A DNA stretch of 64,000 bases from assembly GCA_037441565.1 (NCBI GenBank), contig JBBIRW010000006.1:1-64000 (forward strand), written 5' to 3'. Origin of the DNA: JBBIRW01 sp037441565 (GTDB lineage Bacteria; Desulfobacterota; JBBIRW01). Positions 21,490 to 30,241 of this stretch are shown here, piece by piece (the stretch's first letter is position 1; every line of letters starts with the position of its first letter). Both the position numbers and the translations under genes were made by a program. The notes beneath the pieces were generated by a model, which worked only from the letters and a program-made list of their open reading frames with translations, made no database searches and had not been told where the DNA came from.

Positions 21490-22092
21490 ATGAAGATAAT
21501 CTCAGCCGGGCTCTTCAGAAGTGTTTATTCTGCTGATGCAATCCCGGATTTGAATCTTCCCCATGTGTGCTTTATAGGAAGATCAAATGTCGGTAAATCT
21601 ACACTTATAAATGTTCTTTTACAAAGGAAGATTGCATTTACCAGTTCAAAACCTGGTAGAACAAGATGTTTAAATTTTTATTTGATTAACAAAAAGTTAT
21701 TTTTTGTTGACTTTCCAGGATATGGTTTTTCTTATGTTTCAAAGAATGAAAGAAAAGGCTGGAAAGATCTTATCGAGAAGTATCTCTCGTTGAGAAGATT
21801 TCGCAAAATTGCAGTTATGATCTTTGATATAAGAAGAAGACCTGATGCTGATGAACTCGGAATGATAAATTGGATCAAAGCGGAGGGGATTCCATTAATT
21901 TTAGTGTTGACTAAAGCGGATAAAATATCTAAAAATAATCTGGATTTGCAGATGATGATGTATGAAAGATTAACAGGATTAAGTAAGGATGACATAATAA
22001 TTTTTTCTGCATCGAACAGGATGGGAAGGGAGAAGATATGGGGAAAGATAAGAGAGGCTGTTTACTTAAAAATTGAAGAAAGGAGATGGTAA
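21490..22092 (+). CDS. engB: Ribosome biogenesis GTPase EngB/YsxC
   Basis: The 200-residue small GTPase has motifs G1 GRSNVGKSTL, G3 DFPGYGFS and G4 TKADK in the expected order. Length and motifs match EngB (YsxC/YihA), which helps assemble the large ribosomal subunit. It starts three bases after the sigma region 4 gene, so the two are probably cotranscribed. The 3' end carries the GGAG ribosome site of nfnA. Confidence 0.95.
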   Translation: MKIISAGLFRSVYSADAIPDLNLPHVCFIGRSNVGKSTLINVLLQRKIAFTSSKPGRTRCLNFYLINKKLFFVDFPGYGFSYVSKNERKGWKDLIEKYLSLRRFRKIAVMIFDIRRRPDADELGMINWIKAEGIPLILVLTKADKISKNNLDLQMMMYERLTGLSKDDIIIFSASNRMGREKIWGKIREAVYLKIEERRW

Positions 22093-22093
22093 A

Positions 22094-22948
22094 TTGTTTC
22101 GTATCGTTGAAAAAGTTGAACTTGCTCCTAAAGTAATTAAATTAAAAGTACTTGTTGAACATATAGCGAAAAAAGCCAGACCAGGTCAATTTGTCATATT
22201 GAGGCCTTATGAAGAGGGTGAAAGGATTCCCATAACAATAGCTGATACAGATCCAGAGGAGGGCACCATAACGCTTCTGATCCAGGAAGTTGGGAAGACA
22301 ACCTCATATATTGGCAGGATAATGAAAGAGGGTGATTGTTTTCCAGATGTAGTTGGCCCACTTGGTTTGCCTTCACACATTGAAAAATTTGGTACTGTTG
22401 TTGGACTTGGGGGTGGTTTTGGGATAGCAGCCCTACATCCTATCGTTAGAGCATTAAAGGAGGCAGGGAATTATGTGATATCTATTATCGGAGCAAGATC
22501 AAAGCATCTGCTTATAATGAAGGAGGAGATGGATAAGGCTAGCTCAAGGCTTCTTATTGCAACAGATGATGGTAGCGAAGGGTATCACGGATTTGTGACG
22601 GAGGTGTTAAAGAAGCTTATTGATGAAGGAATGAAAATCGATTATGTGATATCAATCGGTCCTGTTCCAATGATGCAGGCAACAGCAAACATCACACGAC
22701 CCTACGGGATAAAGACAATAGTGAGTTTGAATCCCATTATGGTTGATGGAACTGGAATGTGTGGTGCATGCAGGGTTTCTGTCGGTGGCAGAACGAAGTT
22801 TGCATGTGTTGATGGACCTGAATTTGATGCACATGAGGTGGATTTTGATCTTCTTGTCAAGAGGCAGAAGATGTATGTGAATGAGGAAAGAATAGCGATG
22901 GAAGAATTTATTCAGACTCATCAGAAGTGCTATGAAGGGGGTAGATGA
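22094..22948 (+). CDS. nfnA: NADH-dependent reduced ferredoxin:NADP+ oxidoreductase, subunit A
   Basis: About 284 residues from a TTG start at 22094, preceded by AGGAG. The resulting N-terminus (FRIVEKVELAP) matches family members, whereas the longer frame from 22073 adds unrelated residues. It has the ferredoxin-NADP reductase fold with the FAD region RPGQFVILRP, the nucleotide-binding GLGGGFGIAALHP, and a C-terminal [2Fe-2S] site (GMCGACRVSVGG and FACVDGPEF). With NfnB it forms the flavin-based electron-bifurcating complex that links NADH, NADPH and ferredoxin. Some homologues are annotated as sulfide dehydrogenase or glutamate synthase subunits. Confidence 0.88.
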   Translation: MFRIVEKVELAPKVIKLKVLVEHIAKKARPGQFVILRPYEEGERIPITIADTDPEEGTITLLIQEVGKTTSYIGRIMKEGDCFPDVVGPLGLPSHIEKFGTVVGLGGGFGIAALHPIVRALKEAGNYVISIIGARSKHLLIMKEEMDKASSRLLIATDDGSEGYHGFVTEVLKKLIDEGMKIDYVISIGPVPMMQATANITRPYGIKTIVSLNPIMVDGTGMCGACRVSVGGRTKFACVDGPEFDAHEVDFDLLVKRQKMYVNEERIAMEEFIQTHQKCYEGGR

Positions 22949-24357
22949 TGCGGGATAAAGATGCATATAAGAGACCCAAAGTGAAGATGCCGGAACAGGA
23001 TCCAAAAAAGAGGGCCAGAAATTTCAAAGAAGTAAACCTTGGATATACAGAGGAGATGGCGATAGAGGAAGCAAAGAGATGTCTTCAGTGTAAAAAGCCC
23101 ACGTGTATTGAGGGATGTCCTGTTGAAGTGGATATCCCCGCATTTATCAAGCTTATCCTTGAAAAGGAATTTGTTCTAGCTGCAAGAAAAATAAAGGAGA
23201 CAAACAGCCTTCCCGCTATATGTGGAAGGGTATGTCCTCAAGAAACACAGTGTGAGAAGACGTGTGTTCTTTCAAAGAAATGGGATCCAATTGCAATTGG
23301 GAGACTCGAAAGATTTGTTGCTGATTATGAAAGGGAGAAGGGTTATGTTGAGATTCCATCTGTTGCCTATCCGACAGGAAAGAAGGTGGCTGTTGTTGGA
23401 TCTGGTCCAGCAGGTCTTACAATCGCTGGAGAAATGATAAAAAGAGGACATGAGGTTGTTATATTTGAGGCACTTCATAAACCAGGTGGTGTGCTTGTTT
23501 ACGGAATCCCTGAGTTCAGGCTTCCAAAGGATATACTGCAGGCGGAGATAGAATATCTACAGAAAATGGGTGTAATAATAAAAACAAACATAGTTGTCGG
23601 AAAAACATTTGTAATAGATGAACTATATCATATGGGTTTTGATGCATTTTTTATTGGTACAGGTGCGGGTCTACCCAATTTCCTGAACATTCCAGGGGAG
23701 AATGCAAACGGTATTTATTCAGCAAATGAATATCTCACAAGGGCAAATCTGATGAAGGCATACCTCTTTCCGGAATATGATACACCTATTGCAAAGGGAA
23801 AGAATGTTGCTGTAATAGGTGGTGGGAATACAGCACTTGATGCGGTGAGAACTGCACTTCGTCTTGGTGCTGAAAATGCATATATCATATACAGAAGATC
23901 ACGTGCAGAAATGCCAGCACGGGTTGAAGAGATACATCATGCAGAGGAGGAGGGAGTTCAGTTTCATTTCCTGTGCAATCCCGTAAGGTTTATCAGCGAT
24001 GAGCATGGTTGGGTTTGTGCCATTGAGGTGATCAAGATGGCTCTTGGAGAGCCTGATGAGTCTGGGAGAAGAAGACCTATACCTATACCTGGTTCGGAGT
24101 ATACAATACCCGTTGATACTGTTGTAATAGCAACGGGAAATGGACCCAATCCTCTTATATCACAAACTACCCCGGATCTCAAAGTTAGCAAATGGGGATA
24201 TATTATTGCCGATGAGAAAACAGGTAAAACTTCAAAGAAAGGTGTTTTCGCAGGAGGTGATATTGTCAGGGGAGGAGCAACCGTAATACTTGCAATGGGT
24301 GATGGAAGGAGATCCTCTCCAGTAATGGATCAATATCTGAGAACAGGTGAATGGTAA
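22945..24357 (+). CDS. nfnB: NADH-dependent reduced ferredoxin:NADP+ oxidoreductase, subunit B
   Basis: The 470-residue protein resembles the small subunit of glutamate synthase. N-terminal cysteine motifs for two [4Fe-4S] clusters (CLQCKKPTCIEGCP and CGRVCPQETQCEKTC) are followed by FAD- and NAD(P)H-binding Rossmann domains (VVGSGPAGLTIAGE, VIGGGNTALDAVRTALRLGAE). The closing FAD motif is GVFAGGDIVRGGATVI. It overlaps nfnA by four bases (ATGA). No GltB large subunit is nearby, so NfnB is a better reading than glutamate synthase beta. Confidence 0.9.
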   Translation: MMRDKDAYKRPKVKMPEQDPKKRARNFKEVNLGYTEEMAIEEAKRCLQCKKPTCIEGCPVEVDIPAFIKLILEKEFVLAARKIKETNSLPAICGRVCPQETQCEKTCVLSKKWDPIAIGRLERFVADYEREKGYVEIPSVAYPTGKKVAVVGSGPAGLTIAGEMIKRGHEVVIFEALHKPGGVLVYGIPEFRLPKDILQAEIEYLQKMGVIIKTNIVVGKTFVIDELYHMGFDAFFIGTGAGLPNFLNIPGENANGIYSANEYLTRANLMKAYLFPEYDTPIAKGKNVAVIGGGNTALDAVRTALRLGAENAYIIYRRSRAEMPARVEEIHHAEEEGVQFHFLCNPVRFISDEHGWVCAIEVIKMALGEPDESGRRRPIPIPGSEYTIPVDTVVIATGNGPNPLISQTTPDLKVSKWGYIIADEKTGKTSKKGVFAGGDIVRGGATVILAMGDGRRSSPVMDQYLRTGEW

Positions 24358-24366
24358 TATTGATAG

Positions 24367-25173
24367 ATGGGAATATCAGAAAAACCCATAGGTATCTTTG
24401 ATTCTGGAATTGGGGGGCTAACGGTTCTGGGCCAGATAATGAGGCTCCTTCCCAATGAGAATTTGATATACCTCGGCGATGAGGCAAGGGTTCCATACGG
24501 AAGCAAATCACCTTCCACCGTAATAAAATACTCTATTGAGAATACAGATTTTCTTATAAAAAAAGGGATAAAACTCCTTGTCGTTGCGTGTAATACAGCA
24601 TCAGCACTTAGCCTTTCTGTTCTCAGAGAAAAATTTGATATTCCGATAATCGGTGTTATTGAACCCGGTGTAAGGAAGGCACTTGAGGTATCAAAAAATC
24701 TCAAAATTGGAGTTATTGGTACAGAGGCAACAACAAAAAGCGATGCATATGTAAAAGAAATAATTAAAAACAAGTTATCTGCTAAGGTGTTTCAGAAAGC
24801 ATGTCCACTTTTTGTTCCACTGGTTGAAGAAGGATGGATCGAAGAAGAAGTGACATATAAAATTGCTGAAATCTATTTATCTGAATTGAGAGAAAAAGAA
24901 ATTGACACACTAATATTGGGTTGCACCCATTATCCACTTCTAAAAGGAGTTATACAGAAGACAATTGGTTCCAATGTCTATCTTGTTGATTCAGCAATTG
25001 AGACTGCTGGCGAAGTAAGGAGAATCCTTGAAATGGAAAGAATGATGAGAAACAGCGATAGAGAAAGATATGTTAAATTTTTTGTAACAGATAACCCTGA
25101 AAAATTTAGTATAATGGGGAAGAGATTCCTTGGAGAAAAAATAACGAATGTTGAAAAAATAGATTTAAAGTAG
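24367..25173 (+). CDS. murI: Glutamate racemase
   Basis: The 268-residue enzyme makes D-glutamate for peptidoglycan. Both catalytic cysteines are present: C75 in VACNTASA and C186 in LGCTHYPL. The N-terminal FDSGIGGLTV and YLGDEARVPYG motifs are also intact. It starts nine bases after nfnB on the same strand. Confidence 0.96.
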   Translation: MGISEKPIGIFDSGIGGLTVLGQIMRLLPNENLIYLGDEARVPYGSKSPSTVIKYSIENTDFLIKKGIKLLVVACNTASALSLSVLREKFDIPIIGVIEPGVRKALEVSKNLKIGVIGTEATTKSDAYVKEIIKNKLSAKVFQKACPLFVPLVEEGWIEEEVTYKIAEIYLSELREKEIDTLILGCTHYPLLKGVIQKTIGSNVYLVDSAIETAGEVRRILEMERMMRNSDRERYVKFFVTDNPEKFSIMGKRFLGEKITNVEKIDLK

Positions 25174-25183
25174 TGAGATTATT

Positions 25184-27598
25184 ATGAAATTGAATTTCCT
25201 TGAGGAGATAAAGAGAAATGTAGTTGTCTTTGATGGTGCAATGGGTACTATGCTTCAGGAGAGGATCCAGAGGAAAGGTTTCTGTCCTGAGGAAATAAAC
25301 ATTACAGAGCCAGGGCTTGTTAAAGAAATACATGCATCCTATAAGGATGCTGGTGCTATGGCTCTAACAACAAACACATTCGGTGCAAACAGAGTTAAAC
25401 TTGAGGATTATGGTTTGCAGGATCGCGTATTCGATTTAAACTTTTATGGTGTTAAAATCGCTCGTGAGATCGCAGGGGATGATCTGTGGGTTGCGGCATC
25501 AATAGGCCCCACTGGAAAGCTTATAGAACCACTTGGTCCTCTTTCATTTGATGAGGCTGTTGATGTTTTCAAAGAGCAGGCTCGCGCTCTCGAGGAGGCT
25601 GGTTGTGATATCTTTAAGATAGAAACAATGATGGATATAAAAGAGGCCAAGGCTGCAATTGTTGCAATAAAAGAGGTTTCAAGAAAACCAATTATAGCTC
25701 TTATGACCTTTGAAAAGAATGAGAGAACAGTTTTTGGAACAACTCCTGAGGTTGCAGGAATTGTGCTTGAGTCAGCAGGAGCAGATGTTGTTGGTGCAAA
25801 TTGCTCGCTTGGTGTTGAAGGAATATATAATGTTCTTCAAAGGATGTTTGCAGTTACATCATTACCATTGATGGCTCAGCCAAACGCTGGGATACCGGAG
25901 ACGAGGAATGGAGTTAGTATCTTTCCAGATCCTCCAGATAAGGTTGGTGAATACACTGAGAAATTTATTGATATGGGGGTAAAAGTTATTGGTGGATGTT
26001 GTGGAACCACCCCAAAACATATCAGGAGGATAAGAGAACGGGTATCAGCGAGAAGTGAATACCCATTGATAATAAAAAAGATAGATATATGTAGACTTGC
26101 GAGCAGAAGCAAATATGTAATAGTTGGTGGAAACTCGGGAATTGTAATAATAGGAGAGAGGATTAATCCAAGCGGAAGAAAGGCGCTTATGGAGGAGTTA
26201 AGAAAAGGTAATTTTTCAACAATAATTGAGGAGGCAAGAGGACAGGCAGGATCAGGCGCACATATGCTCGATATAAACATGGGAATTCCTATGATTAGTG
26301 AAAGAGAATATATGAAAAAGGCAGTTCTGCTTGTTAACAGTTCTGTTGATCTACCAGTTGTTATAGACTCTCCTAACCCTGATGTTATGGAGGAAGGAGT
26401 AAAGGCATGCGATGGAAAACCACTGCTTAATTCTGTAACCGGCGAAGAGAGAAAGCTGGAGACTGTGATTCCTGTTGCCAAAAAATATGGAGGTGCGCTG
26501 ATTGGATTAACGCTTGATGATAAGGGCGTTCCATCGACAGCGGAGGAGAGGTTGAGAATAGCTGAGAAGATATTTGAAAGGGCTGTTAGTATGGGGGTCT
26601 CTCCCTATGATATTATCATAGATCCGCTCTGTCTCACAGTAAGTGCCGATCCATTACAACCTGTTGAAACATTAAAAGCAATAAGGTTAATTAAAGAAAA
26701 ACTTGGTGTTCCAACGATTCTTGGAATAAGTAATGTTTCCTTCGGTTTACCAAAAAGAGGCGTAATAAATGCTGTATATCTATGTATGGCTATCTCAATG
26801 GGTCTCGATGCTGCAATTTTGAATCCATATGATGAGAATCTTATTAATAGTGTCTTTGCAGGTGATCTTCTAATGGGACGAGATCCAGGTGCTGAGAGGT
26901 ATATCAAACGTTTTTCCAGAGAGACAGCTGATGAGAGAAGGGTAATGCATGGAGAGCCACTTGATATTAAGACAAGGATAATAAGATGCGTAATAGAGGG
27001 AAACAAAGAACAAATAATATCCCTTGTTGATAAAGCAATTGATGAGGGAAACGATGTAATGGAAATATCCAACAACATGTTTATGCCTGGACTTACTGAG
27101 ATTGGAAAAAGATTTGAAAAAAATTTAATATTCCTTCCACAGGTGATGGCGTCAGCAGAGACAGTAAAGGTAGCCTTTGATTATCTCAAAGGAAAGATGG
27201 GCGGGAGAAAAGGAAAGGCCATAGGAAAAGTTCTCCTTGCAACAGTGGAAGGGGATGTCCATGATATTGGGAAGAATATTGTTGGAACATTACTTGAAAA
27301 CCATGGATTTGAGGTAATCGATCTTGGGAAAAACGTTCCATCAAAAAGAATTCTGGAAGAGGCTATAAAAAACAGGGTTGATATTGTGGGGCTTTCCGCG
27401 TTGATGACAACAACAATGATGGAGATGAAGAACTGTATAAATATGCTCAGAGAAAAAGGAATAAAATGTATGACAGTTGTTGGAGGGGCAGTGATAACCG
27501 AAGAGTTTGCAAGGCAGATAGGGGCGGATGCCTATGCAAAGGATGCAGTCGAGGCTGTTGCTAAAGTAAAAGAGCTACTTGGTATAAAAGAAAGTTGA
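25184..27598 (+). CDS. metH: Cobalamin-dependent methionine synthase lacking the reactivation domain
   Basis: The protein has 804 residues in four modules: homocysteine-binding (about 1-300, zinc cysteines C207, C272 and C273), methyltetrahydrofolate (pterin)-binding (about 315-570), the B12 cap domain (about 595-680) and the B12-binding Rossmann domain (about 688-800) with DVHDIG and the cobalt ligand H693. The roughly 330-residue C-terminal SAM-binding reactivation domain of E. coli MetH is absent. Reductive reactivation must therefore come from a separate protein, as known in Thermotoga. It lies ten bases behind murI. Confidence 0.93.
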   Translation: MKLNFLEEIKRNVVVFDGAMGTMLQERIQRKGFCPEEINITEPGLVKEIHASYKDAGAMALTTNTFGANRVKLEDYGLQDRVFDLNFYGVKIAREIAGDDLWVAASIGPTGKLIEPLGPLSFDEAVDVFKEQARALEEAGCDIFKIETMMDIKEAKAAIVAIKEVSRKPIIALMTFEKNERTVFGTTPEVAGIVLESAGADVVGANCSLGVEGIYNVLQRMFAVTSLPLMAQPNAGIPETRNGVSIFPDPPDKVGEYTEKFIDMGVKVIGGCCGTTPKHIRRIRERVSARSEYPLIIKKIDICRLASRSKYVIVGGNSGIVIIGERINPSGRKALMEELRKGNFSTIIEEARGQAGSGAHMLDINMGIPMISEREYMKKAVLLVNSSVDLPVVIDSPNPDVMEEGVKACDGKPLLNSVTGEERKLETVIPVAKKYGGALIGLTLDDKGVPSTAEERLRIAEKIFERAVSMGVSPYDIIIDPLCLTVSADPLQPVETLKAIRLIKEKLGVPTILGISNVSFGLPKRGVINAVYLCMAISMGLDAAILNPYDENLINSVFAGDLLMGRDPGAERYIKRFSRETADERRVMHGEPLDIKTRIIRCVIEGNKEQIISLVDKAIDEGNDVMEISNNMFMPGLTEIGKRFEKNLIFLPQVMASAETVKVAFDYLKGKMGGRKGKAIGKVLLATVEGDVHDIGKNIVGTLLENHGFEVIDLGKNVPSKRILEEAIKNRVDIVGLSALMTTTMMEMKNCINMLREKGIKCMTVVGGAVITEEFARQIGADAYAKDAVEAVAKVKELLGIKES

Positions 27599-28881
27599 GG
27601 ATAAGCTTTAAAATTGACAGTCTCGCATTTGGCGGAAATGGTATTGGAAGACATGAAGGAAAGGTTATTTTTGTTCCTTATTCGGCTCCAGGAGATGAAG
27701 TAGAGGTTGAGATTATAAATGAAAGAAAAAGATACTCTTATGGTGAGATAGTAAGAATATTAAGAGAATCTGAATTTCGAAGAAATGCTGAGTGTAAGTA
27801 TTTTGGTTTATGTGGTGGATGTCAGTGGCAGCATATAATATACGAAAGACAGTTGAAAAGCAAGGAAGGAATTCTAAGTGATGCAGTCCAAAGGATAGGA
27901 AAATGTGATGTTAGTGTGATTCACAATATTATCAAATCCCCCCGTGAATTCAGATACCGTCATAGAATAAGGTTTCATAAAAAAGGAGACGATATCGGTT
28001 TTTATAAATTATCAAGTAACAGGATTATAAATATTGAAGACTGTGTAATTGCTCATGAGAAGGTTATAAGTCCATTTCGAATTATCAGAAGATTGTTTTC
28101 AAACAGAAGGTTCAGTTTTTTAGCAGGAGATATCGAATTAACAATTGGCGATTATGGGAAAACACTTTTAATAAGTTCTGAAATAAAAAGAATGGATGCG
28201 CTTGAATTATTTGAAAAGCTCAAAGAGGATGGTTTATTCAGCGGATTGATTTTTAAGGATAGGGGAAGATTAAATCACATGGGAAATCCATATATATATT
28301 TTAAACACGAATATAATTATGACATAAGCCTTAAGATGAGATATCATGCTATCGTTTTTACTCAGGCTAACTGGTTTATTAACAAGTTAATGATTCAGGA
28401 TCTGCTTTATTTTATAAATAATCTCAAAGTTAAAAGAGTTCTGGATCTGTTCTGTGGCGCTGGAAATCTGAGTGTTCCTGTTTCTTTTAAAGTTGAGTAT
28501 GTTGAAGGGATTGATATCTGTGGAAGGGCGATTGAGGATGCAAAGGAAAATGCAAAGGAAAATGGAAGGGAAAACTGTAATTTTATGAGGAGCAGTGTGG
28601 AGCAATTTTTTGATAAAGGAAAGATCAAAAGCTACGAGCTTGTTATTATTGATCCACCAAGGGAGGGTATAAAAAATCACCTGAATCAAATTTTATCAAT
28701 GAAACCAAGGCATCTCTGCTATATCTCCTGCGATCCCATTACCTTCTGCAGGGATCTTAGGTATCTCAGAGATAACGGATATTTTCCGATCTATATTAGA
28801 CCATATGATATGTTTCCTCAGACTTATCATATGGAAATTATGGCCTTTATGGAAAGGAGGCTTTCTTCAAAAAACTGCTGA
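27595..28881 (+). CDS. RlmD/TrmA-type RNA (uracil-5-)methyltransferase
   Basis: The 428-residue protein starts at a TTG overlapping the metH stop. An N-terminal TRAM-like domain (about 1-55) is followed by iron-sulfur cysteines (AECKYFGLCGGCQWQH) and the SAM-binding motif DLFCGAGNLSVPV. Next come IDPPREGI and the catalytic nucleophile C379 in YISCDP. The family methylates U in 23S rRNA (RlmD, RlmC) or tRNA (TrmA); the exact target cannot be read from sequence. Its 3' end overlaps the convergent HAD gene by 35 bases. Confidence 0.88.
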   Translation: MRISFKIDSLAFGGNGIGRHEGKVIFVPYSAPGDEVEVEIINERKRYSYGEIVRILRESEFRRNAECKYFGLCGGCQWQHIIYERQLKSKEGILSDAVQRIGKCDVSVIHNIIKSPREFRYRHRIRFHKKGDDIGFYKLSSNRIINIEDCVIAHEKVISPFRIIRRLFSNRRFSFLAGDIELTIGDYGKTLLISSEIKRMDALELFEKLKEDGLFSGLIFKDRGRLNHMGNPYIYFKHEYNYDISLKMRYHAIVFTQANWFINKLMIQDLLYFINNLKVKRVLDLFCGAGNLSVPVSFKVEYVEGIDICGRAIEDAKENAKENGRENCNFMRSSVEQFFDKGKIKSYELVIIDPPREGIKNHLNQILSMKPRHLCYISCDPITFCRDLRYLRDNGYFPIYIRPYDMFPQTYHMEIMAFMERRLSSKNC

Positions 28882-29509
28882 AGTCTTCTATTAGAGGGAA
28901 TAAGGTGGACGGATTTTTCCCTTTCGCACTATTTGGAATCCCTTTGAGATATAGATAATTTATCCCGTAATTCTTCGCTGTAATGAGAACATTTTCGTTA
29001 TCATCAATGAGTATGCTTTTGTCCTTATGAAATGAAATAATCGATTCAAGTTTTATCCAGAAGTTTATGTCTTCTTTTGGTTTACCCGTGTCAAACGCAG
29101 TGATAATTTTTTGAAAATATTTTGCTATCTCCGTTTTTTCCAATTTTATTTTTAATGTCAAAGGGTGGGCATTTGTAATGAGGAATACCTTCTTTCCAAT
29201 AGAATTAATGTATTCAAGGAAATCTATTGTATCGGGGAAGAGTTTGATTAAATGAGATGTTGATTCTTTTAGTGAAAATATATCGATTCCAAGCCTCTCT
29301 GACCAGAATTTTATGTCTGTCCAGTTAAGAGTTCCCTCTTCCATTTTATAAAGATTCATTAGATAATCCTTAGCTTCTTCGATTCCAATATTAAACTTGG
29401 TACTATAAACAGAAGGAACAATTTCTTCCCAGAAGTGATCATCGTAAAATTTATCAAGAAGTGTTCCATCCATATCAAGAAAAATATATTCTATTTTATT
29501 TAGGTCCAT
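28847..29509 (-). CDS. HAD-family hydrolase, YrfG-like (GMP/IMP nucleotidase type)
   Basis: The 220-residue haloacid-dehalogenase phosphatase has motif I FLDMDGTLLD, motif II LITNAH, a conserved lysine in TGKPKED and motif III LIDDNENVL. The arrangement of the cap region (FWEEIVP, EEGTLNWTDIKFWSERLG) and the length resemble E. coli YrfG, a GMP/IMP 5'-nucleotidase. It lies 15 bases downstream of bioD and may be the last gene of the biotin transcript, though no biotin role is apparent. Confidence 0.78.
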   Translation of the reverse strand: MDLNKIEYIFLDMDGTLLDKFYDDHFWEEIVPSVYSTKFNIGIEEAKDYLMNLYKMEEGTLNWTDIKFWSERLGIDIFSLKESTSHLIKLFPDTIDFLEYINSIGKKVFLITNAHPLTLKIKLEKTEIAKYFQKIITAFDTGKPKEDINFWIKLESIISFHKDKSILIDDNENVLITAKNYGINYLYLKGIPNSAKGKNPSTLFPLIEDFSSFLKKASFP

Positions 29510-29524
29510 CCGTTCTCCCTCAAT

Positions 29525-30241
29525 TTATTTCAATCCAAGCGATTCGATTATAAGATTAAGGTTCAAATATTTTATTGAAAGATCAGCAAAAAAGCAAACA
29601 CTCTTTCTTTTAATACGGTCAATAAATGGTATCTCGCCGATTATAGGGACCTTTGCCAGTTTTTCAATGGCGTAAGCGTTTGTCTTTCTTGAAAGATCCC
29701 TATTTTTGTGGATTGTATTCAGGACAATTCCAATAATATTAATATTCCTCATTTTTGCAAGCTGAACAGTAAGAAGGGTATGATTGATTGTTCCAAGCTT
29801 ATTTGCTGCAACTATTATTATAGGTATCCTCATTAGTGAGACAAGATCAAGAAATGTTATGTCCCATGTCAATGGGACAAGAAGACCTCCTGCTCCCTCT
29901 ATAATTGCAATATCAAATTTTTCTGTTATTTTTTGGATATTTGCAAGTATATGTTTGATATTTATTTTCTTATTATCAATTTCTGCTGCCACAGCAGGAG
30001 CAAGAGGATATTGGAAACAATATGTATTTATCTGCTTTAATGGTAGATTACCACAGATTGAACTGAGAAATCGAGAGTCCTCAGGAATCATTAACCCCCC
30101 TTTTTTCTTACATCCTGTTTCTACGGGTTTTAGGGGACAGACAGATAGACCTTTTCTTCTCAGTGCTGAGATTATGATTGCGGAGATTATAGTTTTTCCC
30201 ACACCAGTGTCGGTTCCAGAAACAAATAGTGCTTTACCCAT
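29525..30241 (-). CDS. bioD: Dethiobiotin synthetase
   Basis: The 238-residue ATPase carboxylates 7,8-diaminononanoate to dethiobiotin. It shows the P-loop GTDTGVGKT, KPVETGCKK, EGAGGLLVPL and the adenine-binding region around NTIHKNRD. It overlaps bioA by one base, which fits translational coupling within the bioB-F-A-D operon. Confidence 0.95.
   Translation of the reverse strand: MGKALFVSGTDTGVGKTIISAIIISALRRKGLSVCPLKPVETGCKKKGGLMIPEDSRFLSSICGNLPLKQINTYCFQYPLAPAVAAEIDNKKINIKHILANIQKITEKFDIAIIEGAGGLLVPLTWDITFLDLVSLMRIPIIIVAANKLGTINHTLLTVQLAKMRNINIIGIVLNTIHKNRDLSRKTNAYAIEKLAKVPIIGEIPFIDRIKRKSVCFFADLSIKYLNLNLIIESLGLK

Noticed and set aside
22945..24357. Glutamate synthase small subunit
   Set aside because: It overlaps nfnA and no large GltB subunit is present, so NfnB fits better.
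25876..26481. 201-codon minus-strand ORF inside metH
   Set aside because: It is antisense to a well-conserved pterin-binding region; its Ser/Pro/Ile-rich composition is typical of a shadow frame.
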